A stretch of DNA of 64,000 nt. It comes from Clonostachys chloroleuca (Eukaryota; Ascomycota; Sordariomycetes; Hypocreales; Bionectriaceae). The notes under the pieces were generated by a model, which had not been told where the DNA came from, made no database searches, and saw only the letters and a program-made list of their open reading frames with translations. Position 1 is the first letter of the stretch. Each line of letters opens with the position of its first letter. Positions 1 through 9,741 of the stretch are shown in pieces. Location of the stretch: NCBI GenBank assembly GCA_037952775.1, contig JBANAY010000004.1, positions 2,604,001 to 2,668,000 of the forward strand, read 5' to 3'. Made by a program: the position numbers and the translations under genes.

Positions 1-26
1 ATGTTTTCCATTATCGAAACACTTAC

Positions 27-361
27 CATACCAAACATATGATAGCGGGTCTCCAAACCGAGTAGCTATCTTGACCTGCATCGCTGCCGTAGTTGGTACT
101 GGCCAAAAGCTGAGCCCGAAGGTCGCCGACAAGAACTAGGGCCGTCATGGTCAGAGAAACTGGCAGTAACGTTGGAGCTGGGTCATGCCTTACAAAAATG
201 ACAATCCATGTCTTGGCAGTGATTACTTCAGAGCCCTCTTGGGTCACCACCGGCTCATTATCTGTCGATACTTTTGCGTCCTCAACCTGCTGGTTGGTGA
301 CTTTCTCCTTCTCATCTTGAGAAGGGAGCTGCGGGGGCTCAGCCTCGGAAGAGTGTGCCAT
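27..361 (-). CDS. MFS transporter, N-terminal part (runs off left edge)
   Basis: This is the start of a membrane transporter of the major facilitator superfamily, on the minus strand and cut off by the window edge. Exon 1 is 361-194 and exon 2 is 135-27. A 58-base intron with donor GTAAGG, branch site CTGACC and acceptor CTAG separates them, and a further donor GTAAGTG follows at 26. Joined, exon 1 encodes a hydrophilic acidic N-terminus of about 50 residues ending in AKTWIVIF, and exon 2 continues with FGLSFWPVPTTAAMQ. The latter resembles the first membrane helix and loop of fungal MFS drug or siderophore-type transporters. An in-frame ATG lies four codons upstream (373). The substrate cannot be told from this fragment. 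It shares a 1.1-kb intergenic region with the divergent alcohol dehydrogenase gene. Confidence 0.72.
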
Positions 362-1460
362 GATGCCCGTCAATGTTTCGAGTGTAATTAGGGTAGATTG
401 AGTGCGAAATAAAGTTAGTGATTATACAGAAAATCAATGAATGGGATTGAAGACACTAGGCTGATCTTTAAGGACTCGCTGGGAACGATTGATCATGGCC
501 ACGAACACAGATAGCGCAGAGAGGCGAGCTACTAATGGCTATTCAGGTAATCCTGAACCAATGTACCTAAACCCAAATCAAGTGACAGAGAAGTTAGGTT
601 TCATCTCCGGAATTGTTGGACCGACACGACTTGCTGAAGGATTCAGATAACCATTCGATCTGCTAGCCCGGACAAGGAAAGAAAGTTATGTGCGGTGAAC
701 TCCAGCTATATTAGTTTCCAACAATGGCACATGATATAATTGGCTTATTAGCATAGCGCTTGGCGCAACTGGAATCATTACTATTTGGCCATCTTTTTGT
801 GACCGGCCTAGTTTCAGCCTCAATATCGTGTATCCTCTTGCCTAGACCAGATGATGGATGGACTTGACATCGGGCGTCTCAACCCCACGATAGCGAGGGA
901 GAACGAGCCAATGATTCAGTAGATCCTTTACTCTGGTTAGGTTTGGTATCGGCGGACTCATTCAAGCCTTAAGCAAGGGGAAACCTCTTCCGCTGTTCGA
1001 GAGACAGCTAATAGACACCATAATACTTCCCAGCTGCTGGCTCGGGGGCGGCCCCACTCCCCCGGATTTCGACACCCGGCCCCGGAGTCCTTTCTTCTAC
1101 CTACCCCTCGATTGGGGACGACGACTCCAATAATTTAGCCACGGACCGATCATCTGCTACGATATTGTACTGATTCGATAGGGTGTGGGTGATGCTCTCC
1201 AGAGGCGCCTTGCTTACTTGTGGCTTCGCTTCAAGGCCTCGCGGCTTCCGTTATCCAGAGTCGAGCCTGGGGAGCCAAGACAAGATTCTCACAACGCCCT
1301 ACAGACAACTCTTATGTTATGGAAAAAAGAATCACTTTCCTGTCTTCAACATTGTTGTGAGATTCTCTTCAGTTGAAACATAGAGACGGTCTTGATCCTC
1401 GAATTGATTCCCAAATACTACTGCAAAGCTCGCTCAATCTTTATCCTCTCAGCCTCCAAG
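362..1460. other. Divergent intergenic region between MFS transporter and dehydrogenase
   Basis: No gene is visible. It should hold the promoters of both divergent neighbours. A GC-rich patch at about 1035-1100 carries several CGG/CCG triplets, the half-sites typical of Zn2Cys6 regulators, but no specific site can be assigned. Confidence 0.5.
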
Positions 1461-2618
1461 ATGAAAGCCGGACAATGGGATGGGGTATGATGCCTTTTTA
1501 TCACCCGAGCGCATACCTTTCATCATGGAATTATGGCAAAGTTAACGTGATTTGATACAGAAACAGAAGAAGGTGGTGATCAATGACATCCCTGTTCCAG
1601 TGCCTGGGGAGAATCAATTCCTCGTCAAAATCCACTCTGCTTCACTGTGCCACTCTGATCTGAATCTTGAACTCCGCCCCGAGGCCACCATCACAATGGG
1701 CCACGAGGGAGTTGGATTCATTGAAAAGATACACCCTTCAGCGGAAGGCAAGGGCTTTGAGGTAGGCAACGCAATCGGGTTCAACTACTTCAACAACTGC
1801 TGCTACGAATGCGATGGCTGCATGGTCCACAACAACTGGTGCGAGGTCAGCCAGCCCCAGCTCCAAGGCTTCCTGGCAGATGGCTACTTTCAACAGTACG
1901 TCGTCGTCGACTACCACAACGCCGTTATACTTCCCAAAGAGCTGGATATGAAGCGCAGTGCCCCGCTGTTTTGCGCAGGAATCACAGGTATGTTACTCAA
2001 GGCTCCAACATGATCATTACCACTTCATGATAGCAGCTAACGTGCTTACCCAACCCAGCCTTCCACGCTGTAAATAGCTGCGAGCTGAAAGAAGGAGAGT
2101 GGCTCGCCGTGGTAGGCTGTGGAGGACTCGGCCAGTATGCCACACAGTACGCCAAAGCAATGGGATTCAAAGTCGTCAGCGTGGACATCAACGACGAAGT
2201 GCTCCAGTCGGTCAAGGAGCTCGGGGCAGACGCGGTGTTCAACTCCATCAAAACGCCCAATCTTGCCGAGGAAGTCAAGAAGCTCACCGGAAAGGGCTGC
2301 CACGCCGCTGCTGTCTTCTCTGGGGCGCCGGCTGCATATGCCTCTGCGCCTCAGCTGCTGCGGATTGGCGGCCTGCTCATGGTGATCGGTATCTCTTCAC
2401 AGCCCATCTCGGTGTCCACCTTTGACTTGACCACTGGTCGGTATCGCATCAAGGCCGACAGCACCAGCATCCCGCAGCGGATGGCCAAGGCTGTGGAGTT
2501 TACCGCCAAGCACAATATCCAACCGGCTGTTGAGTTTAGGACTCTTGAGGAACTTCCTCAAATGGTAGCAGATATGCAAGGTGGAAAGGCAAAGTACCGC
2601 CAGGTTGTTGTGTTTTAG
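1461..2618 (+). CDS. Zinc-type alcohol dehydrogenase (MDR superfamily)
   Basis: A medium-chain NAD(P)-dependent alcohol dehydrogenase of about 336 residues, probably cytosolic. Three exons: 1461-1484 (MKAGQWDG), 1561-1987 and 2059-2618, with phases agreeing and donors GTATGA and GTATGT. The N-terminal GroES-like domain shows catalytic zinc ligands in the motifs LCHSDL and GHEGVG. A structural-zinc loop follows, with four cysteines in NNCCYECDGCMVHNNWCE. The Rossmann domain begins at VVGCGGLGQYATQYAKAMGF, with a GxGGxG nucleotide loop and an acidic residue (VDI) after beta-2, which favours NAD over NADP. Length is normal for fungal Adh1-like enzymes (about 340-350). The short first exon supplies the expected N-terminal strand. 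Substrate is unknown: it could be ethanol or a secondary alcohol. The divergent transporter and downstream EthD gene hint at a shared metabolic role, which is inference only. Confidence 0.88.
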
Positions 2619-3267
2619 AAAGCGCTTCCCTCATAGCAGTTAAATAATTGTTCGACATCTCAAGAAATATGACCATCACGTTTTCTGAGATGTGTCATGC
2701 TTGCTACAGTAACTTGACCTGCGAACAAAGGGAAACGGAGTGAGAAAATCTTATTATAGTTATCGTACAGTCATAAAACCTACCAACATGGATGCGTCAA
2801 TAAGTATAGAGAGTCGTTATAGACACTCTGAATCGAAGGGGCATCATCGTCGAGCCAAGTTCAAGAATGCTGATGAACGAACTATCCAGTGGAGTCAAGC
2901 TTCACCTCAATGCTGATTCTCGCTCCCCTACATCTTAGAGGACCAAGCCGCTCGCTAAAGCTCTCCTTATTTTATCGACTTTCGGGCGACGAAAAGGTAT
3001 AGCGACTCCCGTCCAAGCTCCCCAGCGTACCACCACTTCGGCTAAGCTCATCCACGAAATGATTGATCGGAGAAACATCTTGGCACTGAAGGCACCAAGC
3101 CCTTGTCCCAATTGACTGCCCGCAGTCGTAGGTGAAATTATTTAAATCATGGGATCAATACTGGCCGACCAGGATAGGACGAGTTATCGAACCCAGCCGA
3201 GGAGGCAGGCACTGACAACTTCAACAACAAGCTTCCAGCATCAAAATTTGTCGCAATAATCCAAGTG
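2619..3267. other. Intergenic, dehydrogenase to EthD gene
   Basis: No gene or repeat recognised. It holds the 3' end of the dehydrogenase gene and the promoter of the EthD gene, which lie in the same orientation. Confidence 0.4.
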
Positions 3268-3973
3268 ATGGCGGCTGTCTCTGGTGATAGGGCCACTAGC
3301 CACCAACGGATCGATCACAAGTTCAACTTTGAGCTTTTCGATTATGACACCCCTGAAAACTTTCAACGTAGGCAGCGAGCGGCTCACGTTAAAAAAAAGA
3401 TCATTTTGCTGGAAAGGGGAACTAACCAGACACGTATTCTAGCATGTATTAAACTCGAGTTCTTCTTCTACAAGCTGCCTGACGTCTCATCAGAGCACTT
3501 TCACAAGCATTATGCGCACATCCACTCCGACATTACAGTGGCCGCTCGCAGTTTCGGGGCCCATAAGGTCCAGAGATACACGCAAGTGAGTATCTCAATA
3601 ACGAGAAAGGAAAGGGAGCTTGTGCTTACTTACGCCATCCAGCTGCACCAGACCCCAGAAATGAAGGCGAGGGCCAAGGCTCTAGGCCTGGACGTTTTTG
3701 ACTACGACGGCTGCTCGGCGCTCTGGTTCCAGAAATGGGAGGACGCCGAAGCCTTCTTCGCATCGCCGGAATACTCATCGCTATCGGCAGACTGTGCCCA
3801 TTTCTTGGATACCAGCCGGGGGATCAAGGTCATGGCAGGGTATGTCAGCCCACAAGCGTTTCCAAGTCTTGAGGCTTAGCACTGACTCCTGCTGCAGGCG
3901 CGAGCTTATTGCGTTCGGCAAGGCTATCCCGGATGTCGACTCGACTGATGGAATCACTGAGTATTTTAAGTAG
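3268..3973 (+). CDS. EthD-domain protein (dimeric alpha/beta barrel)
   Basis: A small protein of about 171 residues in four exons: 3268-3367, 3443-3585, 3643-3839 and 3898-3973. Phases 1, 0 and 2 agree throughout, with donors GTAGGC, GTGAGT and GTATGT. The joined protein has the EthD core: IKLEFFFYKLPDVSSEHFHKHY, a conserved histidine pair region (HYAHIHSD), then a second strand-helix half ending in FLDTSRGIKVMAGRELIAFG. EthD-fold proteins in fungi are often encoded near secondary metabolite or aromatic-degradation genes, where they act as small cyclases, isomerases or mono-oxygenase helpers; no reaction can be assigned here. Reading through the third intron instead gives a stop at 3877-3879, so splicing decides the C-terminus. 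The spliced ending is supported by a diverged copy of the same last exon about 760 bases downstream. Start chosen at the ATG at 3268. Confidence 0.78.
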
Positions 3974-4660
3974 GTTAGTGGATGATTGGAGGATTTCCTT
4001 GGGTGGAAGCGTATCAATGATGAGATCCAGAAAAGCAGGCCAGCCACCTTTGTAGCTGAAGGTAAGTAGTAGTGCATACTTTTGTACCTAGTTGATATCC
4101 AATATACAAACGTACAAGAGCTATGAATCTCCCTCGCCATGAAGCCTCCATACATCATGTCAAGAGAGTAGTCTCGTTCTTCATTGAACTTTCGCAGTAT
4201 GAACAGAGACACCTAACACTTTCCAAATGATGAACAGCCATTACCTAAAAAATACTTATCATAACCCCCAAGAACATCGCGCGGCTGGACCTTTGGTGTC
4301 ACACTTCTTCTGAGGTGTTCATACTAGTTCCTCCGATTTCCTCCCTACGCTTCTGAGCAAATAGGTGGCAGATGAGGCATTTGTTTGCTATAGACGTAAT
4401 CGGGAAAGCTGAGCGTGACGAAATTATCAAGAAGGTACCTTCTTTCATCGACAAGGTTGGCTACAGACTCTTATCATCAGCTCACCCTCCTATATCTAGT
4501 ACCTACCAAGAACCTATTAGATGGAAAGATCTCTGTCCCACGATCCAGTGCAGCTACCGCATCCACAGCTTCCAGTCGAGGCTCTTCCCTCTCAGCGAGG
4601 ACCAATCACCGCTTGACGAGGCCAAGATTTGTAGGAGTGACTGCACTAACAGTGAGCTTT
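3974..4660. other. Intergenic, between EthD gene and its decayed copy
   Basis: Nothing convincing is seen. A short open stretch from 4372 has no recognisable motif and does not match the upstream exons of the EthD gene. Confidence 0.35.
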
Positions 4661-4790
4661 TCGTACTCGGCGAGGCTATACCGAATGCTGATTCGACCGA
4701 CGGAATCACCGAGCATGATGAATCAAACTAGTGGATGGAGGGGAAGTTTCATCAGCGGAAGCGTACCAACGGCCAGCGGGAGATGAACGA
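4655..4790 (+). pseudogene. Decayed copy of the EthD gene's last exon
   Basis: Bases from about 4661 to 4790 resemble the last exon and 3' flank of the EthD gene (3902-4030). Both encode an EL..xGxAIPxxDSTDGITE ending, and both continue past the stop into a similar GTGGATG...GGAAGCGTA...AA flank. A weak acceptor-like CACTAACAG precedes it, as in the parent. The upstream EthD exons are not visible here, so this looks like a partial tandem duplication rather than a working gene. Differences run in both directions and are largely transitions. Confidence 0.6.
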
Positions 4791-5255
4791 TGCTACATTA
4801 CTCCAGAACCCGAATATGAGACTAGTGGACGACATTTATGTAGCACCTTATTAAACGGCGAACGGTAAAAATTCTACTACGGCTCATACTTTCTATTATA
4901 CATACCCCTACATGATACAAACTTGCTCCCGCCGCTCCAAGGAGGTATAGGAGGGCAAAGGGCACCTAATATGAGATGCGGAAGGGGTGTACTTGCTTTT
5001 TATCCCACTCATTGTTTGGATCGGTGTCGTACATGTGATACGTATTTTCTTCGTGACGCAAGCAGGGAAACCGAAAGAATGCGAAACCCCAATCTCATCT
5101 CATTGTGAGTGGTCTAGAAGGAATAAACAAATAAATCTGCGTCGGCGCATTGTACTATTGAGGCATACCAGAGACAAAGGCCCCCAGCAGAACGGTGGCT
5201 TAGGGAGTTTAGGGGATCTTAGGGGTCGGTAGGGGCCGGTCTAGTGGATCATTCA

Positions 5256-5340
5256 GCATAGATCTAACCCGGTTAGGACTCGAGCCAGGGTTGCTATTGG
5301 CCAGTGCCTCGCAAGCGCTCAACCGCAACTGAGTTTAGTG
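5256..5340 (-). repeat. tRNA-derived sequence, SINE-like head or tRNA relic
   Basis: On the minus strand the sequence AACTCAGTTGCGG resembles an RNA polymerase III A box (TRGCNNAGTNGG). About 48 bases further on, GGCTCGAGTCC matches a B box (GGTTCGANTCC). Between them GAGCGCTTGCGAGGC looks like the D-arm end and anticodon stem of a tRNA. The whole does not fold as a complete tRNA: acceptor-stem ends do not pair and no anticodon can be read. This is the pattern of a tRNA-derived SINE or a degenerate tRNA. Confidence 0.5.
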
Positions 5341-6938
5341 GTTGATGCGAGGCCTGAGCGCATTGAAGCTACCTGGAAAAGGCGGGAAGCATTCACGGTG
5401 CTGGACAAAATTCGAGGATGGGCTTGCATCGCCCTCGCTCGCACCTCCTCGACTCCCCCAGCTGTGAATGATGTTTGAGGTGCGGTATATCTCGATGCAG
5501 CTCTCCCTTCTTGTGGCTGGCTGGCGTACCAATCAAGTCACCGGTGTGTGTGTCTTTCATCACACCGGGCTTGACTTGTCACATCTTATTGGACGATGCC
5601 GTGCATATCCAAACAACATCGTCCCCAAGCCACACAAACGTGCCCAATTTTCTCATTTCTTCTCATCTCTGGGCCAGCGGCCCCATCTTGTCGTGTACCT
5701 AGGCGAGCTGAAAGCTAAGTAGCGGTTGGGCAATTCAAATTCCCATATTGCTCAACATGCACTAGCCTACTCATCACGAACGACGCTTGGCGCCACTTCT
5801 GGCCAGACCAGGATCTATGACCTTTCGCTCGTCTGGCTGTGGAAATCTGCGCTCAGGTGAAAATGGTCCCGGCCATTGGCGGGTCTGGCCATGCCATGGC
5901 AATTGATGCTTTGCCATGGCGTCCCATGCGAAACAACGCAACGGGCACCTGAGCCTTGTCTCTCATCGCCCGACGCTGGCTACCTTAAGCAGTAGTGTGT
6001 TTGCGACTGACTCAACAGAGGCCACGAGAAGTTGCGCAAGTACCTCCCTCCATCCGAGCCTGGCGCTGGATGGCTTCGCACCCATTCGTCGTTACCAAGT
6101 CCCGGATCCGCGGAACCCACCATCCCACACAAACTCCTATCTCGATTGATCGACCGCTATGAGCCAACCAGAAGCACAGCCAGTGACGAACTCCACTTGC
6201 GTAGTGAAGAATCAGGGCGATCCCTTGCCTACCCGTGTCCTTGGGCGTGTAGCTAAACGAGGATGATGGGCGATCCTCCTGGAATTAGACTTTTGGATGT
6301 CACCAATATTGATTTTTAGGTTGTACGCGGTATGAGGTGGGAATGCCATCGAGAAGGTACCTACTTAGGTGTGCTTTGACGACTCAGACAGCGTTTCCCC
6401 TTGTGCCGAGGAGGAAGAGAGAGAGGGTCAGAGACAACACCCATTGCACGGTGCTTGCGGTTCGTTTGATTTGTTCATCTCTTTTGCGCCAGCCCGAAAC
6501 TCCAGCCAGTTCGAGTCCTGGACCCGGATTTATTCGGGAAATCCCAGCTTGCCCCTGCGTGGGGAGCATCTGGGCGCCCATCCCTACATGACACTACATG
6601 ATGTCTATCTGGCGACTAACGCACATGGACGTACGTGGTGCATCTATTCCTGACTTGAATGATCCCACACCTGGTCTCGATAATGGATCCATTTTGCCCT
6701 TGTCATGTGGTGTCTCTTGTCTCTCCAACGTTTCCCACTTCCCCGGCATTCCAACGTATATATCTCCTGCTCCCCGTTTACTTCCTCCCTTGTCCTGGCT
6801 GGTATTTAGCTCGTGTCAAGAGCTTGAAGCACTTGTCTTGAAAGCTCCTTTACGTCCACTTTCCCTAACAAATAAGTAAACAAGTAAACCGGCCTACTCG
6901 TCCACACTCATTGGAGTCGTCATTCCCTCCCTCTTCTC

Positions 6939-6944
6939 TATAAA
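6939..6944 (+). promoter_or_regulatory. TATA-like box before the RGS gene
   Basis: TATAAA lies 89 bases upstream of the RGS start codon in a pyrimidine-rich stretch. Position and context suit a core promoter, but this is a sequence match only. Confidence 0.35.
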
Positions 6945-7032
6945 CACTCATTTCTTCCAGCTCACCAGAAGTACCCGTGCCATTTTTTCTATCTTCTAGT
7001 CTCTTGACAGTTGCTCTACTGCCCTCATCACC

Positions 7033-8527
7033 ATGGGCCTCCTTCCTCTAACTTACACGCGCCCAAAGCACGTCTCTTCCAACTCACTTGCCAGTTCATC
7101 TCGCCCCTCAACGGCAAGTGATGACACCAGCCCTAGTGATGGCTCAGTCAAGTCTGGCACCTCTGGCCGTTCCAGTGGTATCCCGGAATCACTGAGCTTT
7201 GACAAGATCATCAGCGGTGGCACCTGTCCTGTAAGCCATTCTTCTCCAACTAGCACATATCAAGTGATGCCAAAACTAACCTGGCATATCTCGCTCGAAG
7301 CCCATGACTGTTCGAGATTTCATGAATTACCTAGTTTATGTTGAACATGCCGCCGAGAACCTGCAGTTCTTCCTCTGGTATCGCGACTACGAGAAGCGAT
7401 TCAGGTCTGCCACCACAAGCGACATTTCTCTAGCCCCTGAGTGGACGAGGCCTATGCAGGACGAAGCCGTCGCCAAGATTCGCAAGGATAACGTCGACAA
7501 GATGCGCCCCGAGGTCGATGCTTCCAAGATCTTCCAGGGCACTGACTTTGAGAAGCAAGCTCAAGACCTACCTCTCCCAAAAGGGGGCAACGATGCCGAC
7601 CCGTTCGCCACTCCGCCATCCAAATCCCTGGACCATGACACCGCCTCCGTGCAGCACACTATCTCTACCTCCAATTCTTCACAGCATCAGCAGGCTGCTG
7701 AGGCATTCCACTCCGCTGGAGCGAAGCAACCTTGAAGTTCTGCCGCCCAATGCCGTTGAGAATAACTGGTTACGTCTCAAGATGCTGACTTCTGCTACTT
7801 AGTTACTATCCAGCCATACCGCGAGGAAATCAATCGTGTTATCGCCACATATATCATGGATGGTGCCCCTCGGCAACTCAACCTCGCCTCTTGGGAGCAA
7901 AAGGCCGCTGTCCAGGCCCTGGCCTACACCACCCACCCATCTGCCCTCCGGGGCCTGATCAAGACAGTCGAGTCCTCCCTACGTCGCCAAGCTCACCCCA
8001 ACTTCGTCCGCTGGTCCATCTGCAACGGCAACCCCGCCCGAGTGTTCTTTGCCCGATCCCTCGGCGTCACCCTGATCCTCATCGGCTTCGTCATCGCCCT
8101 TGTCCTAACCCTCAGCAACATGGGGAGAGGCTACCGCGCTCTGGCTGCCATCGCATGGGTCCTGGGCATCAGCACCCTCGTGGCGGCCTACAAGGGCATG
8201 TGCGTCGTGCTGCACGGCATGCACCACCACCACGTCCGCCCGTGGGAGCTCTTCGAGCAGGGGGGCGGCGACATCGAGAAGATCAAGGGCGGCCGCAGCA
8301 TGGACTCGTTCGGGTCCACCAACAGCTACGAGGAGGAACCCTGGGTGGTCAAGTACGAGAGGCGCAACATTGTCCGCAAGATCTTTGATCGGGAGATCTG
8401 GATCGAGGAGCCTGCTCTCCGGCAGATTCAGGATACCATTTTCGTCCAGGCCATGCTGGCCGCTCTTCTTCTCAGCGGGGTCTTGACTGCTATCTTTGTT
8501 GCTGTGCCCGGAGGCAACCTCTTTTGA
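7033..8527 (+). CDS. RGS-domain membrane protein, Rax1-like (splice donor damaged)
   Basis: A regulator-of-G-protein-signalling protein with C-terminal membrane helices, about 451 residues, resembling fungal Rax1-type proteins. Exons 7033-7230, 7301-7733 and 7803-8527. The N-terminus is Ser/Thr-rich. The RGS fold starts with LSFDKIISGG and continues across intron 1 into PMTVRDFMNYLVYVEHAAEN and LQFFLWYRDYEKRF, and resumes after intron 2 at YREEINRVIATYI. Membrane helices lie at about residues 293-315, 323-347 and 426-448, with a His-rich stretch between the second and third. Intron 2 has a good branch site (GCTGAC) and TAG acceptor, but its donor reads T/GAAGTT where T/GTAAGT is expected. Without splicing, translation stops at 7733-7735 and loses all membrane helices. 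RGS proteins speed GTP hydrolysis by G-alpha subunits; Rax1 acts in bud-site selection in yeast. The Rax1 assignment is moderate. Confidence 0.78.
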
Positions 8528-8561
8528 ATGAGATGATGTTGAGTCACAATGATACCACGTT

Positions 8562-8589
8562 GGGGGGGGGGGGGGGGGGGGGGGGGGGG
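8562..8589 (+). repeat. Uninterrupted run of 28 G
   Basis: A homopolymer of 28 guanines begins 34 bases after the RGS stop codon, in the likely 3' UTR. Such runs are unstable, can form G-quadruplex structures and are hard to sequence accurately, so the exact length is doubtful. Confidence 0.9.
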
Positions 8590-9741
8590 CGTATGAGTGT
8601 TTTCTATATGGACTGGGCATATCAAATGTGCCAGAAGAGATGCTGCGAATCGATTCTGAATGCCGTGCCATTCTTTTTATTCTCTCATTCATTTCAAGTC
8701 TTTTCTTGATATCCGTCGAAAATAGCTAGGAGGTGGTATATGTTATTCCCAAGAAATATTCAAAAAAATGCTAATGTACTAGGCTTGGGCAAAAGAAAAA
8801 GTAAGAATGGAGGAAAAGTGAAACTTAGTCGTGAAGTTATACATGATATGAGAGAGATATGAAAGGTGGACCCTCTATTGTACATATTGTGCACCAGGCG
8901 TTTTGGTTCATTCACACGAGTATATCGCTGTGCCCCTCAAACTTTTACAGGGCCACTATTATTAGGCGCCGAAGGCTATACAGGTTCACTCGGGGTCATG
9001 AGCATCAGTGTGCGAGAGACCATTGAGCTTAGTGATGTCACCCGGTAATGGGTGGGCTGGGTACAGTTGTGACTTGTGCCATCGAAAGCCAATGTGGCCC
9101 ATAGGGATGGAGTTGAACACGGATTCCATCACCAAAGTATAAGATTAATAAAGTTACGTTGTGATAGCCTCCAATATAGCAAGGTTGTGGTACTTGGAAG
9201 GTTGCCTTCTGTGGCTGACGCTGGTTCTTAGATCCCTAGGCTGAAGCCAACTCAATCTGGAAGCGACAATGGATGCATGTATAAATATGACATGCAGGAA
9301 CCACGCAGTCTATAATCCCATTACCGACTACCTGAGAAGGAAAAGCACACGCTCCACTGTCATTTCGGTTGTATGTCTACCTTACAGCCTCGGTCAAACG
9401 GGCAGACACGGCTTATCGATAAGAGCCGACGGCGGCATTGAGCCCGGTGACTTTCAGCCCGCCAACACGAGACTTGATGGACGCTTCCGGCTCCCCATTA
9501 ACCCATTGACAGACCACTTCTCTCCCCCTCATCGCATTTATCTCTGTTCTCGAAAGATAGCTTAAGGCTGCTTAGATAGCCTCATTATCCGACAGTATAC
9601 CTATCTGCCTCCTCCATCCTACGATTCCAGCAAACCAGCTCCGCATTGACCGACATTGACCCCTCCTCGGCTTCAGCATCGCAGCCTTGCCGCTCATCTC
9701 CTTGCAGCAGCCCCCAACCCGCGCGCGCCGATACCGCCAAC
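8590..9741. other. Intergenic, RGS gene to pantothenate kinase
   Basis: No gene recognised. It holds the RGS 3' region and the promoter/leader of the pantothenate kinase gene. The leader just before 9742 is C-rich. Confidence 0.4.

Larger units (their letters stand above)
4791..7032. other. Long intergenic region upstream of the RGS gene
   Basis: About 2.2 kb with no credible coding region. It contains a tRNA-derived patch at about 5256-5340 (listed separately) and a TATA-like box near the RGS start. Short reading frames here have no recognisable protein features. Confidence 0.4.

Noticed and set aside
4372..4734. Open frame of 119 codons spanning the EthD relic
   Set aside because: Only its last 25 codons resemble the EthD gene; the rest is unrelated and has no motif.
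8105..8692. Long minus-strand open frame opposite the RGS 3' exon
   Set aside because: It is the antisense of a GC-rich coding exon and includes a poly-proline run from the 28-G tract; no family features.
9646..9741. N-terminal extension of pantothenate kinase
   Set aside because: The frame is open but starts only with TTG; the first ATG is at 9742 and the extra region is C-rich leader.
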